Shown: piece by piece, positions 16,912 through 25,581 of the stretch | Layout: each line of letters begins with the position of its first letter | Position numbering within the stretch: position 1 is the first letter of the stretch | Assembly (NCBI GenBank): GCA_900552115.1 | Contig: URYP01000007.1 | Location: 1-41,437 of the forward strand | Length of the DNA: 41,437 nt | From: an uncultured Oscillospiraceae bacterium | GTDB lineage: Bacteria; Bacillota; Clostridia; Oscillospirales; Acutalibacteraceae | Reading direction: 5' to 3' | The notes under the pieces: generated by a model | Database searches by the model: none | What the model saw: the letters and a program-made list of their open reading frames with translations, nothing else | Told to the model about the DNA's origin: nothing | Translations under genes and position numbers: made by a program

Positions 16912-18207
16912 TTATAACAGCAGCGCTTCCACCAAGGACTGCCCGTCGCCGGCAATGACCGTCAGCGGAACATTTAGCCCCTGCGCCAATTCCTGCGGCG
17001 TCATATCGTCCAAGAAACACGCGCCGTCGTGCCGCAGCATCACATCCGGGATCAGCAGGCGGTCACCCGAACGTCCCCGCATCTGCTTTAAAATATCCCC
17101 GCCGGTGACAAGGCCGGCCACATCGATGGTTTCACCAAAAAACTCGTTGCGTATGGCGACAACCTCCACTTTAAGATTATGCCATTTTTGCGCAGCTTCG
17201 TCAATAAGGCCGCGCAAAAATGGCGCCACCGCGACGCCGGTTGCCAGGGTCAAACAGTGTCCTGCCGGCTGCCGTGTTTCTTCCGCCAGCGCCTCGCGGA
17301 ACTCAGCGCGGAGCAAAGCCATCATTCCCACGCCGTTTTCCAGCTGTGTCATGTCCCCGTAAAAGTCCGTTTCCGGGACCGGCCGGCCGGCCTTGACATA
17401 AAATTCGTCCGCCGGATAAAACAGGCGGTTGCCCGTGGCGGCAAGCTGCCGGCCGCCGAAGGCCTCCATGGCGTCGATAACCGCCGCGCATTCCTCCCCG
17501 GTGAAGGGCCTCAGCGGGGCCAGGCCTTCGCGAAAGCGGGTCACCCCCACCGGCACGGCCGCCACGCTTTCCACGGACGGCGCCAGCCGGGCCAGATCCT
17601 CCATGGTACGCCGCAGCTCCACCCCATCGTTGTAGCCGGGGCAGAGCACCAGCTGGCATTCGATGCGGATGCCAGCCGCGGCAATGCGATACAGCGCCGA
17701 AAGGCTGTCTCCGGCGAACCGGTTGCCCATCATGCGGCAGCGCAGCTCCGGGTTGGTGGTGTGCACCGATATATGGATGGGACTGATATGCATATCGATA
17801 ATCCGCTGGATTTCATGCTCGCTGACATTGGTCAGCGTAATATAATTGCCGAACAGGAAGGACAGGCGGCTGTCGTCGTCCTTAAAATACAGGGATTCCC
17901 GCATTCCCGGCGGCAACTGATCGATAAAGCAGAATATGCATTTGTTGCGGCAGGAATGCTGGCGATCCATCAGGTAGGTATCAAACTCCAGCCCCAGGTC
18001 CTCGTCTTCATCCTTGCGGATTTTAACGGTGCGCCGCACCCCGTCCGCCTCTACTTCGAGGGTCAGCCGCGGTTCCATCATATAAAACCGGTAATCCAGC
18101 ACATCCATGATATCATGCCCGTTTATACGAACAAGAGTCATGCCGCCAGTCAGCTTCTTGCGCGCAGCCGGGCTGCCCGGCTGCACCTGTTTAATTATAA
18201 CCGCCAT
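16912..18207 (-). CDS. DUF512 protein: PDZ-like plus radical-SAM-type iron-sulfur protein
   Basis: The 431-aa protein belongs to the DUF512 family, often next to der in Firmicutes. Residues about 1-65 form a PDZ-like domain (VQPGSPAARKKLTGGM, INGHDIMD). A CRNKCIFCFIDQ motif near residue 87 is the CxxxCxxC cluster site of radical SAM enzymes, followed by a barrel-like region and the C-terminal DUF512 part (about 220-420). The reaction is unknown. AAGGGAGG precedes the ATG by 8 nt. It lies 67 nt upstream of der and downstream of the rpmF terminator. Confidence 0.85.
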   Translation of the reverse strand: MAVIIKQVQPGSPAARKKLTGGMTLVRINGHDIMDVLDYRFYMMEPRLTLEVEADGVRRTVKIRKDEDEDLGLEFDTYLMDRQHSCRNKCIFCFIDQLPPGMRESLYFKDDDSRLSFLFGNYITLTNVSEHEIQRIIDMHISPIHISVHTTNPELRCRMMGNRFAGDSLSALYRIAAAGIRIECQLVLCPGYNDGVELRRTMEDLARLAPSVESVAAVPVGVTRFREGLAPLRPFTGEECAAVIDAMEAFGGRQLAATGNRLFYPADEFYVKAGRPVPETDFYGDMTQLENGVGMMALLRAEFREALAEETRQPAGHCLTLATGVAVAPFLRGLIDEAAQKWHNLKVEVVAIRNEFFGETIDVAGLVTGGDILKQMRGRSGDRLLIPDVMLRHDGACFLDDMTPQELAQGLNVPLTVIAGDGQSLVEALLL

Positions 18208-18239
18208 GAGGCCGGCCTCCCTTCCCGATCATCCGGACG

Positions 18240-18278
18240 AAAAAACAGAGGGTACAGCCTTTCTAAGCTGCACCCTCT
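18240..18278 (-). terminator. Terminator of the yceD-rpmF operon
   Basis: Arms AGAGGGT (18247-18253) and ACCCTCT (18272-18278) continue, past one mismatch, as CAGC/GCTG (18255-18258 with 18267-18270). On the minus strand six T follow (18240-18245). It lies 23 nt after the rpmF stop. Confidence 0.88.
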
Positions 18279-18301
18279 ATTTTACCCATTTCAGCAACGA
18301 A

Positions 18302-18484
18302 TCAGGCTTCCTTCTGAATGACCTGCCGGCCATTGTAATAGCCGCAATTGCCACATACACGGTGTGCGCGCTTATATTCGCCGCACTGCGGGCATTTCAT
18401 GAGCGCCGGAGCGTCCATTTTCCACACATTGTTGCGTCGTTTATCGCGACGAGCCTTGGAATGCTTTCTCTTGGGTACCGCCAT
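18302..18484 (-). CDS. rpmF: 50S ribosomal protein L32
   Basis: The 60-aa ribosomal protein starts MAVPKRKHSKARRDKRR, the family hallmark. It has two CxxC-type pairs (CPQC and CGNC) that form the zinc ribbon of the zinc-containing (C+) L32 paralogue. ATG 18484 is chosen since AAGGAGGT precedes it by 7 nt; the in-frame GTG nine bases upstream lies in that site. It is co-transcribed with yceD (DUF177) 18 nt upstream, a very widespread arrangement. Confidence 0.97.
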   Translation of the reverse strand: MAVPKRKHSKARRDKRRNNVWKMDAPALMKCPQCGEYKRAHRVCGNCGYYNGRQVIQKEA

Positions 18485-18502
18485 CGTCAGCACCTCCTTA
18501 TT

Positions 18503-18997
18503 CTAATTCAACAAATCTTTTAACGCCGCTAAGCGAGGGTCGACCGTTTCCTGCCGGCAGCCGCACAGTCCCTCGTTGAGATTGCGGCCGCACTGCGGGC
18601 AAATCCCGCGGCAGTCCTCCCGGCAGAGCGATTTCATCGGCAGGCTGAGGAGCAGGTCGGCCGTCACCAGATCACTAAGCGGCAGCCGGTAATCTTTCAG
18701 CAGCAGAAAATCCTCGTTCGATTCATCGTTCAGGGAAGTGACTAAAATGTGCTTGATTTTAAGCGTGTCCGGCCGCTGGAACGGTTCGGCGCAGCGGTCG
18801 CAGCGTCCGTCATAACGGTAGTTTACGTCCGCTTGCAGTGTGACCACGCCATCCACATACCGGATCGATCCGGTCACCCGCACCGGCTGTGTAAACGGGC
18901 GCAGGCCCTGCACGTCCAATGCGGTCAAGTCCAGCGTTTCCTCAATCGGGACAACGGACACGTCTCCCATAAACAGGGGTTTTAACTGGTATTCCAT
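18503..18997 (-). CDS. yceD: YceD family protein (DUF177)
   Basis: The 164-aa protein is the usual partner encoded before L32. YceD homologues are implicated in 23S rRNA accumulation or processing. The CDRCAEPF motif (about 66-73) with an upstream beta-rich region, a central acidic loop (NDESNEDF) and the C-terminal CREDCRGICPQCGRNLNEGLCGC cluster pattern, a probable zinc-binding end, match the family. A GAGGTG ribosome site lies before the ATG, and a fully consensus promoter stands upstream. Confidence 0.92.
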   Translation of the reverse strand: MEYQLKPLFMGDVSVVPIEETLDLTALDVQGLRPFTQPVRVTGSIRYVDGVVTLQADVNYRYDGRCDRCAEPFQRPDTLKIKHILVTSLNDESNEDFLLLKDYRLPLSDLVTADLLLSLPMKSLCREDCRGICPQCGRNLNEGLCGCRQETVDPRLAALKDLLN

Positions 18998-19023
18998 AGT
19001 TCACCTCAAGTGTCACGGAAAAT

Positions 19024-19052
19024 ATTATATAGAGATTACGGGGGTTTGTCAA
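19024..19052 (-). promoter_or_regulatory. Consensus promoter of yceD-rpmF
   Basis: On the minus strand a perfect TTGACA (19047-19052) and a perfect TATAAT (19024-19029) are separated by exactly 17 nt. This is the best sigma-A-type promoter in the window, as expected for a ribosomal protein gene. Confidence 0.95.
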
Positions 19053-19122
19053 TACTTTTTTGAAGATATCCGCGCCCTTTTGCCGAATCCGCCCGCATTG
19101 ACGCACGGACAGGCGCCGGCTA

Positions 19123-19797
19123 TCAACCCGCCGGAAAAAGCGGCTTCAGCGTGCGGTCCTTCAGCCTGCGCACCCAGTCGCGTTCATCCCGGACCGGTTC
19201 GGGACTGGCCATGCCGCCCCGTGCCAGATCTTCCCATTCGTGAAAATCCGAGCCCGATGTTTCAATCAGCCCGTTTTCGCGGGCAAAAGCCAGCGCATCA
19301 TCATCGTGGCTGTTGTGCCGCAGGTTTCCGTTAAAAACCTCGACGCCGTCGAGCAGCGCGGGATCGCAGCGGGTCAGGCCGGGCCGGAAGGGATGCGCCT
19401 GCCCGAAAAACAGCCCCTGTTCCCGCGCCAGCCGGGAGAACGCGGCCTCGGTCATGGCGTACAGGCGGGGATGCTCCCGCAGGAAGGATTCGGACACACC
19501 GTACACCAGATAATCCTCGGAATGTCCGGCAAACCGCAGTTCCATTCCCAAAAACACCGCGATTCCCTCTTTTTGGCCGGCCGCCACCGCCGCGCGCCAG
19601 CCTTGCAGCCAAATATCCAGCTTGTCCTCCCAAGATGCGGCGTCGATGCGGTCAAATATACCGTCAAAATAATGATCGGTTACCACAATGCCGCTGTAAC
19701 CCTGTTCCCGATAGGCCCGAACGCCCTCTGCCGCCGGCACGTTGCCGCACCAGCTTGTCTCAGCCGTATGAAAATGCGTTTCATATAAATAACTCAC
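19123..19797 (-). CDS. PHP-domain phosphoesterase
   Basis: The 224-aa protein has the metal-binding motifs of the PHP family: THFHTAE near the start (HxH), VTDHYFDG, GMELR, FGQAHPFR and a terminal SGSDFHEW. It should be a metal-dependent phosphoesterase; the substrate cannot be told. PHP proteins of this size include histidinol phosphatases and nucleotide or oligonucleotide phosphatases. I chose GTG 19797 as start because GGGAGG precedes it by 8 nt and MSYLYETHFH then matches family starts; the ATG at 19845 would add 16 poorly conserved residues. It lies downstream of a small P-loop protein gene with a long hairpin between. Confidence 0.85.
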   Translation of the reverse strand: MSYLYETHFHTAETSWCGNVPAAEGVRAYREQGYSGIVVTDHYFDGIFDRIDAASWEDKLDIWLQGWRAAVAAGQKEGIAVFLGMELRFAGHSEDYLVYGVSESFLREHPRLYAMTEAAFSRLAREQGLFFGQAHPFRPGLTRCDPALLDGVEVFNGNLRHNSHDDDALAFARENGLIETSGSDFHEWEDLARGGMASPEPVRDERDWVRRLKDRTLKPLFPAG

Positions 19798-19838
19798 GGC
19801 TACCGCCTCCCTGACTGTCGGTTTGGTACGCACGACAA

Positions 19839-19876
19839 CGGGCAAGGTCCCCGCCTGCTGCGGAAAACCTTGCCCG
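19839..19876. repeat. Long hairpin between the P-loop and PHP genes
   Basis: CGGGCAAGGT (19839-19848) pairs with ACCTTGCCCG (19867-19876), with a smaller CCGC/GCGG stem inside. No T tract follows on the minus strand, so it may stabilise or process mRNA, or be a weak terminator. Confidence 0.55.
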
Positions 19877-19890
19877 CTCGGTTCGTCGGT

Positions 19891-20307
19891 TTAAATTTCG
19901 ACCGCAAATTCTGCGATACGGTCGGGAATGTCTTCCTTATCTGCGGATACAGACAGTACGACATTGGTATCGGCTTTTTTGGACAGGTCGCCCAGCCGCT
20001 CTATAAAGGTGGCGAGTTCTTCCCGGTCGTCGCCGCCAATTTTAATGGTGGAATCCACAAAAATATCGGTGATGTCATAGTTGCTGGCGCACATGCCCGC
20101 GATAAATCCATAGAACGCGTCATAACCGGCAATGCGGTAATCCTCCGCCACAGCCAGCCGGGCCTGCCGGCTGATATCATAAGTCAGGCTGGAATCCTTT
20201 TCAATGAAAACCACGCTGCCTTTGGACTCGGCCGTGGCCGCGTTGCACATATCAATCAGGCGCTTGGTTTTTCCGGAGCCTTTTCTTCCAAGAATCAAGG
20301 TAATCAT
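19891..20307 (-). CDS. Small P-loop protein of unknown function
   Basis: The 138-aa protein begins MITLILGRKGSGKT, a Walker A motif right at the N-terminus. A candidate Walker B strand is ITDIFVDST (about 83-91). Near the C-terminus a strand NVVLSVSADKEDIPD fits a P-loop core without a separate effector domain. At this size it could be a minimal kinase-like or ATP-sensing protein; I do not recognise a named family. AGGAGG stands 7 nt before ATG 20307, and in-frame upstream starts have no ribosome site. It lies 78 nt downstream of pgi. Confidence 0.75.
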   Translation of the reverse strand: MITLILGRKGSGKTKRLIDMCNAATAESKGSVVFIEKDSSLTYDISRQARLAVAEDYRIAGYDAFYGFIAGMCASNYDITDIFVDSTIKIGGDDREELATFIERLGDLSKKADTNVVLSVSADKEDIPDRIAEFAVEI

Positions 20308-20385
20308 AACAATTCCTCCTAATAAGGTATATTGCAGCCGCCCGTTGGACGGCGGACAACCTTTGCGATACACATCCCCGGCCGG

Positions 20386-21723
20386 TCAGCCCAGCCGGGC
20401 TTCCAGCGCCTGCCGCGCTTCTTCATAGCCGGGTTTGCCCAGCAGGGCGAACATATTGCGCTTATAGCTTTCCACGCCCGGCTGGTCGAAGGGATTCACC
20501 CCCAGCATATAGCCGGATATGGCGCAGGCTTTTTCAAAAAAGTAAATCAGGTACCCCAGTTCTTCCTCACAGGCGGAAGGCATACGCAGCACCAAACTGG
20601 GCGTGCCGCCGTCGGCGTGGGCCAGGACCGTTCCTTCAAAGGCTTTCCGGTTAACCTCACTCATGGTTTTGCCGGTCAGGAAATTCAGGCCGTCCACATT
20701 TTCGGGGTCTTCCTCGATCACCCGCTCCCGCTGGGGTTTATCAATCAACACAACGGTTTCAAACAAAATATTGGAGCCGTCCTGAATAAACTGGCCCATG
20801 GAATGCAGGTCGGTGGAGAAAATCACCGACGCCGGGAACAGGCCCTTGCCATCCTTGCCCTCGCTTTCGCCATACAGCTGTTTCCACCATTCGGCCATCA
20901 TGGCATAGCCTGGCTCATAGCTTACCATCAGCTCCACCGCCCGGCCCTTGCGCAGCAGCGCGTGGCGCAGGGCCGCGTACCGGTAGCAGGGATTCTGTGC
21001 CAGATCGTCGCTTTGCAGCTCCGCCTGCGCCCGGGCAGCACCGGTCATCAGGCCGGCAATATCGCACCCGGCAACAGCAATCGGCAGCAGGCCCACAGCC
21101 GTCAGCACCGAGAAGCGCCCGCCCACGTCATCCGGCACCACAAAGGTTTCATAGCCTTCACGGTCGGCCAGGGCTTTCAGGGTGCCCTTTTCTTTATCCG
21201 TCGTCACATAGATGCGGCGGCGGGCTTCCTCGCGGCCTACAGTTTTTTCCAGATACTCCCGCCACACCCGGAACGCCACCGCCGGTTCGGTCGTGGTGCC
21301 GGATTTGGATATGACGTTAATGGAAACCCGTTTCCCTTCGCACAGCTCAAGCAAGTCTTCCAAAGCCGTCGAGCTAATGCTGTTCCCGGAGAAATAGATA
21401 TCCGGTGTATTCTTCTTTTTTGCGTTGTATAAAGGCGATTTTAAAAATTCAATCGCCGCGCGCGCCCCCAGATAGGAGCCGCCAATACCTATGGCGATAA
21501 AAATATCGGTATCCTGCTGAATCCGCGCAGCCGCCGCCTGGATCCGGGCGAATTCATCCCGGTCGTAATCGGTAGGCAGCGTCAGCCAGCCCAGATAATC
21601 GTTTCCAAGGCCGCTGTGGTCATGCAGCTCACGGTGGGCGGCGGAGACCTGCGGCTGCAGGGCCGCCAGCTCATGGGGCCGGACGAACCCGTCGGCATAG
21701 CGTGTTTCCAGTGTGATTGACAT
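20386..21723 (-). CDS. pgi: Glucose-6-phosphate isomerase
   Basis: The 445-aa glycolytic enzyme interconverts glucose 6-phosphate and fructose 6-phosphate. Its length matches the shorter bacterial PGI form. Motifs include IGIGGSYLGARAAIEF, the signature VISKSGTTTEPAVAFR, GGRFSVLTAVGLLP and the C-terminal NPFDQPGVESYKRNMF with the active-site Lys. ATG 21723 follows GGGGAGAGG; upstream in-frame codons would overlap the promoter. A good promoter lies directly upstream. Confidence 0.96.
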   Translation of the reverse strand: MSITLETRYADGFVRPHELAALQPQVSAAHRELHDHSGLGNDYLGWLTLPTDYDRDEFARIQAAAARIQQDTDIFIAIGIGGSYLGARAAIEFLKSPLYNAKKKNTPDIYFSGNSISSTALEDLLELCEGKRVSINVISKSGTTTEPAVAFRVWREYLEKTVGREEARRRIYVTTDKEKGTLKALADREGYETFVVPDDVGGRFSVLTAVGLLPIAVAGCDIAGLMTGAARAQAELQSDDLAQNPCYRYAALRHALLRKGRAVELMVSYEPGYAMMAEWWKQLYGESEGKDGKGLFPASVIFSTDLHSMGQFIQDGSNILFETVVLIDKPQRERVIEEDPENVDGLNFLTGKTMSEVNRKAFEGTVLAHADGGTPSLVLRMPSACEEELGYLIYFFEKACAISGYMLGVNPFDQPGVESYKRNMFALLGKPGYEEARQALEARLG

Positions 21724-21753
21724 CTGATCCTCTCCCCATCCGTCTTTGAGATA

Positions 21754-21782
21754 AGTATACAATATATACGGAACGAATGCAA
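21754..21782 (-). promoter_or_regulatory. Promoter of pgi
   Basis: On the minus strand TTGCAT (21777-21782) and TATACT (21754-21759) are separated by 17 nt. Transcription would start about 25 nt before the pgi start codon. Confidence 0.8.
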
Positions 21783-21854
21783 CGGTATCCCAAAGAGTTT
21801 TTATTTTTTTCACAAAAATTTCTACATTTCTTTTCTTTTTCCCCTCTGTCTGTC

Positions 21855-23105
21855 TTAGACGGAGAGGGCCTGGAACAACCGGCTGAACGCGGCAAAGAAA
21901 GTCAGCCGTTTTACGTTTTCAGCCGCCTTGACCGGGTAGGAGGCCACCTTTTTCCCGTTCAGCTTCACCACCACCTCGCCAACGGTCTGGCCCTTAATGA
22001 CCGGCGCCTCCAAATCCTTGGACAGCGTCACCTCGCTCGTCACGGATTTTTCCTCGCCCTTTTTTATCAGGATGGACGACGGTTTTTCGGCGCTCACTTT
22101 CACCTGCTCCGCCAGCCCCCGCTGCACGGGAATGGGTTTCAGCTGCGCCGCGTCCACTTCGGGCGTGTAAACGCCATAATTAGCAAATCCATAATCCAGC
22201 ATTTTGCGGGCGCCGCCAAACCGTTCGTCGGTACTCCCGCAGCCCAGTATAACCGAAATCAGCGACAGGCCATGCCTCTCGGCAGTGGCGGACAGGCAGG
22301 ACCCGGCCGCGGCCGTGGTGCCGGTTTTCAGCCCCGTGGCGCCCTGATAAAACCGCACCAGCTTGTTGGTGTTGACAAGCTGCGACTGGCCGTTGCGGAT
22401 GGTATCCATCCAAATGGTCGTAAACTCGGTGATGGTCTTGTGTTTAATCAGCTCGCGCGACATCATCGCCACATCGTACGCCGACGAATAGGCCTCGTCG
22501 TTCAGGCCGCTGCAGTCCAGGAACTTGGTGTCTTTGAGCCCCATCTTCGCCGCCCGGTCGTTCATAGCGGCAACAAAGCCTTCGATCGATCCACTGATGT
22601 GTTCAGCCAGGGCGGCGCACGCGTCGTTGGCGGACACCACCGCGGCCGCTTTTACCAGGTCGTGCACCGACATAGTCTCGTTTTCTTTCAGCCAGATCTG
22701 CGATCCGCCCATAGAAGCGGCCGTGGCCGAACAGGTCACATTATCCTTCATGGAAATTTGTCCGCTGTCGATCGCTTCCATAACCAGCAGCAGCGTCATG
22801 ACCTTGGTAACGGAAGCAATGGGAAGGCGTTTGTGGGAATCCCTCTCATACAGGATTCGGCCGCTGTCGGCCTCGATCAAAATAGCGCCTTTGCCGCCGA
22901 TCTCCAGCGACGCGGCGGTGGTGGGGGCGGTGACCGGTTGGGCCCACTGCTCCGCTTCGGTTTCCGCAATTAAATCCGCGATATTTTCCCCCGAGTCCTG
23001 CTCGGCGATAATGGCCGGGATATCCTCCGCGAGGGATGCCGGGATTCCAGCCGTCAGCAGCGCGCCGCACATCAGCGCCGCCAAGCCTCGTTTCCATTTG
23101 TTCAT
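21855..23105 (-). CDS. D-alanyl-D-alanine carboxypeptidase (PBP5/DacF type)
   Basis: The 416-aa exported enzyme trims the terminal D-Ala from peptidoglycan stem peptides. A signal peptide (about 1-26, ending ASLAE) is followed by the peptidase domain. The active-site motifs are complete: SVTK (Ser98-Lys101), SAN (158-160) and KTG (260-262). The C-terminal PBP5-type beta domain (about 300-400) ends in a short amphipathic segment (FFAAFSRLFQALSV) that could contact the membrane. In Firmicutes such enzymes include vegetative DacA and sporulation DacF/DacB, and the sequence alone does not choose. AGGAGG precedes the ATG. Confidence 0.92.
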   Translation of the reverse strand: MNKWKRGLAALMCGALLTAGIPASLAEDIPAIIAEQDSGENIADLIAETEAEQWAQPVTAPTTAASLEIGGKGAILIEADSGRILYERDSHKRLPIASVTKVMTLLLVMEAIDSGQISMKDNVTCSATAASMGGSQIWLKENETMSVHDLVKAAAVVSANDACAALAEHISGSIEGFVAAMNDRAAKMGLKDTKFLDCSGLNDEAYSSAYDVAMMSRELIKHKTITEFTTIWMDTIRNGQSQLVNTNKLVRFYQGATGLKTGTTAAAGSCLSATAERHGLSLISVILGCGSTDERFGGARKMLDYGFANYGVYTPEVDAAQLKPIPVQRGLAEQVKVSAEKPSSILIKKGEEKSVTSEVTLSKDLEAPVIKGQTVGEVVVKLNGKKVASYPVKAAENVKRLTFFAAFSRLFQALSV

Positions 23106-23226
23106 ACTGCCGCCTCCTGCATCATTGTTGCTTCATCTATATGCAGGGATGGTGGAAAAAATACGGGATGGCGGGACAGCTTTCTTCCCTTGCGGGGCCA
23201 ATACCAGTATAGTGCCTGTCCATGGC

Positions 23227-23262
23227 AAAAGGGCGCGGAAGCTGTCGCTCCCGCACCCTTTT
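23227..23262 (-). terminator. Terminator of the tkt-fhs-lcp transcript
   Basis: An imperfect hairpin pairs AAAAGGGCGCGGAAGC (23227-23242) with GCTCCCGCACCCTTTT (23247-23262). On the minus strand the stem runs into a T4 stretch. It follows the stop codon of the second LCP gene by a few nucleotides. Confidence 0.75.
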
Positions 23263-23264
23263 CT

Positions 23265-24410
23265 TTATCCATATATAAATTCCTGGAGATCCAGCACCGT
23301 CTGTTCCGGATTTGTCAGTTCCAAACCGTTGCCGTTGCCGATCCAGGTGCTTGCCCAGGCGCCGTCCTGCGGCACCCGGTAAGACGTATCAATTTTGTAG
23401 CTGGTATAGGTAATGGCATTCGCCGTAAAGCCCAAAAACTCACTGGGTGACATATTGGTGCTCACCACACCCAACGCCTCAAACAGCACGCTGTTGAGCT
23501 GCCCCAGACTCATGGTTTTGGCCTTTTCCATAAGCAGAGAGACCAGCTTGCGCTGGTTGGATGTCCGGGTAAAATCACTGTCCGCATAATAATACCGCAG
23601 CCGGGCATATTGCAGCGCCTGGAACCCGTCCATATGATAGGTGCCATCGGTCGTCCCCATCGGCACATAACCGCTGCCGCCGTAGCGTATTTTGGATCCG
23701 GCGGCCGGCACCCGCTCCGCTTCGCCGCCGGTGAGAGTAACCTCGACGCCGCCCAGCGCGTCGATAACCGCCGGAAAGGCCTCAAAATTAACGGCAATGT
23801 ATTTGTCCAGCTTAAGGCGCATGTTCTGTTCGATCATTTTGGAGTGGAGCTGGAATCCTCCGGAAGCATAGGCTGCGTTAAACTTGGCATAATCGTCCAG
23901 CCCGTCGCCGTCCCAGTCGTGCCCCGGAATGGTTACCCAGATGTCCCGCATCAAGGAAATCAGTTTGACGGTTTTTTTGCTGCTGTTGATGGAAACGATA
24001 ATGTTGGTATCGGCATTTCCTGAAAACGTCGTACCGTCCACGCCGATCAACAGAATATTGGTGATATCACTGGTGCTGCCCAGGGCCGGAATTTCGGCCA
24101 ACGAAGAATTGGCGTAAGCCGACGGATCGAAATCAACGGCGTCATGGGGTTTGCTGGCTTCTTCCTCAATCGGCACCTGCAGTCCGGTACCGCTCGTGTC
24201 GTCTCCCACATAATTGACGCGGCCAAACAAGACCCATAAGTAAACGTCGGCAGCCAGGCACAGCACGCCTATCACCGCAAGCAGACTCGACATCACGATA
24301 GCGGTGATGCGGACCGGCCGTGAATACCGCTTTTTCTTCGGTTCGCCCGTTTTCAGGTCTTTCTGCTCGTCTTTTGTCGAAACAGAACGCTCATGTTTGC
24401 CCTTTTTCAT
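23265..24410 (-). CDS. LytR-CpsA-Psr (LCP) family glycopolymer transferase, copy 1
   Basis: The 381-aa membrane protein attaches undecaprenyl-linked glycopolymers to peptidoglycan. It has a Lys-rich cytoplasmic tail (about 1-35), one TM segment (about 36-60) and an external LCP domain. Family motifs include NILLIGVDG, ADTNIIV, LMRDIWVTIPG, FNAAYASGG, YIAVNFEAFPAVIDALGGV, MDGFQALQYARLR and DSDFTRTSNQRK. In the last motif an Arg usual in LCP proteins (seen in the neighbour as TARQRK) is Asn. It is 38 nt downstream of a closely related paralogue, with AAAGGACG before the ATG. Confidence 0.92.
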   Translation of the reverse strand: MKKGKHERSVSTKDEQKDLKTGEPKKKRYSRPVRITAIVMSSLLAVIGVLCLAADVYLWVLFGRVNYVGDDTSGTGLQVPIEEEASKPHDAVDFDPSAYANSSLAEIPALGSTSDITNILLIGVDGTTFSGNADTNIIVSINSSKKTVKLISLMRDIWVTIPGHDWDGDGLDDYAKFNAAYASGGFQLHSKMIEQNMRLKLDKYIAVNFEAFPAVIDALGGVEVTLTGGEAERVPAAGSKIRYGGSGYVPMGTTDGTYHMDGFQALQYARLRYYYADSDFTRTSNQRKLVSLLMEKAKTMSLGQLNSVLFEALGVVSTNMSPSEFLGFTANAITYTSYKIDTSYRVPQDGAWASTWIGNGNGLELTNPEQTVLDLQEFIYG

Positions 24411-24448
24411 AAACCATCGTCCTTTTCTGCCCTACTAAACACCGTAGT

Positions 24449-25552
24449 TTATCCGTAGAGATATTGATGCAGGTCTTTGACCGAAGCCACCGGGTCGGTC
24501 AACACAACGACCGACATGCCATATTTGGTGGCGTATTCCCACAAGCCATCCTGCGGCACCCGGTAAGAACTGTTCACCTTATATTTGGAATATTTCATGG
24601 CGTTCAGGGTAAACCCCATAAACTGCGTGCGGGACATATTGGTGCGTACCTCGCCCAGAGATTCGTAGAGAACGTCGTTGAGCTGGAAGATATTCATATC
24701 CCGCGCCCCATCCAGAATCAGGGACATCAGCTTGCGCTGCCGCGCGGTGCGGGAAAAATCGCCGTCCGCATCGAGATAACGGATGCGCGCATACTGCAGC
24801 GCCTGGAACCCATCAAAGTGATAGGTGCCGTCGGTGGTGCCGGCTGGAATATAGCCGCTGCCGCCGTAGCGTATTTTGGACCCGGCCGCCGGCACCCGCT
24901 CGGCCTCTTCGCCCCGGCAGGGTACGTCAACGCCGCCCAGCGCGTCGATCACTTTTGGAAACGCTTCAAAATTTACCGCGATGTATTTATCGATCTTCAG
25001 CCGGAAATTCTGCTCGATCATTTTGGCGTGCAGCGCATAGCCGCCGTTAGCATAAGCGGCGTTGAGCCGGTCCTCATCATCCCAACCGTCCGCATCCTCA
25101 TCGAGCCCGGGGATGGTCACCCACGTGTCCCGCAGCAACGATGCCATTTTGACCGTTTTTGTCCGGGTATTGATGGACAGCACGATATTGGTATCCGCCC
25201 GGCCGCTGTAGGTATCGCTGTCAATGCCGATCAGCAAAATATTGGTCACGTCGTCCGTATTGCCCATCAAAGGCAGCTCGGCCACCGTATCCCGGTCATA
25301 CGCGAGCGGATCAAAAACCGACACGGAGGAGCTGTCCCCCGTATCTTCATCGCCAATGTCCAGCCCTTCGTAGTCTACCCGGCCAAACATTACCCACAGA
25401 TAGATGCCCGCTCCGATGATCAGCACCGCCGCGAGCGACAGTAACGTTGATAATACCGTAACTACAATCCGCACCGGGCGAGAATGCCGCTTTTTACCCT
25501 TTGCCAGTCTCTCCTCTTGCACATCCCACGATTCCAGGGGTTCTTTTTTCAT
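24449..25552 (-). CDS. LytR-CpsA-Psr (LCP) family glycopolymer transferase, copy 2
   Basis: The 367-aa paralogue shares long near-identical stretches with copy 1, for instance GSKIRYGGSGY and TTDGTYH, so the pair arose by tandem duplication. It has a short Lys/Glu-rich cytoplasmic tail, a TM segment (about 30-52) and an LCP domain with NILLIGIDS, ADTNIVLS, LLRDTWVTIPG, LNAAYANGG, VNFEAFPKVIDALGGV and DGDFSRTARQRK, all Arg residues present. I chose ATG 25552 because AAGGA precedes it by 10 nt; a longer start overlaps the fhs stop. It lies 29 nt after fhs. Confidence 0.92.
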   Translation of the reverse strand: MKKEPLESWDVQEERLAKGKKRHSRPVRIVVTVLSTLLSLAAVLIIGAGIYLWVMFGRVDYEGLDIGDEDTGDSSSVSVFDPLAYDRDTVAELPLMGNTDDVTNILLIGIDSDTYSGRADTNIVLSINTRTKTVKMASLLRDTWVTIPGLDEDADGWDDEDRLNAAYANGGYALHAKMIEQNFRLKIDKYIAVNFEAFPKVIDALGGVDVPCRGEEAERVPAAGSKIRYGGSGYIPAGTTDGTYHFDGFQALQYARIRYLDADGDFSRTARQRKLMSLILDGARDMNIFQLNDVLYESLGEVRTNMSRTQFMGFTLNAMKYSKYKVNSSYRVPQDGLWEYATKYGMSVVVLTDPVASVKDLHQYLYG

Positions 25553-25581
25553 GTGCAATCCGTCCTTTTTTATCTTGCGGA

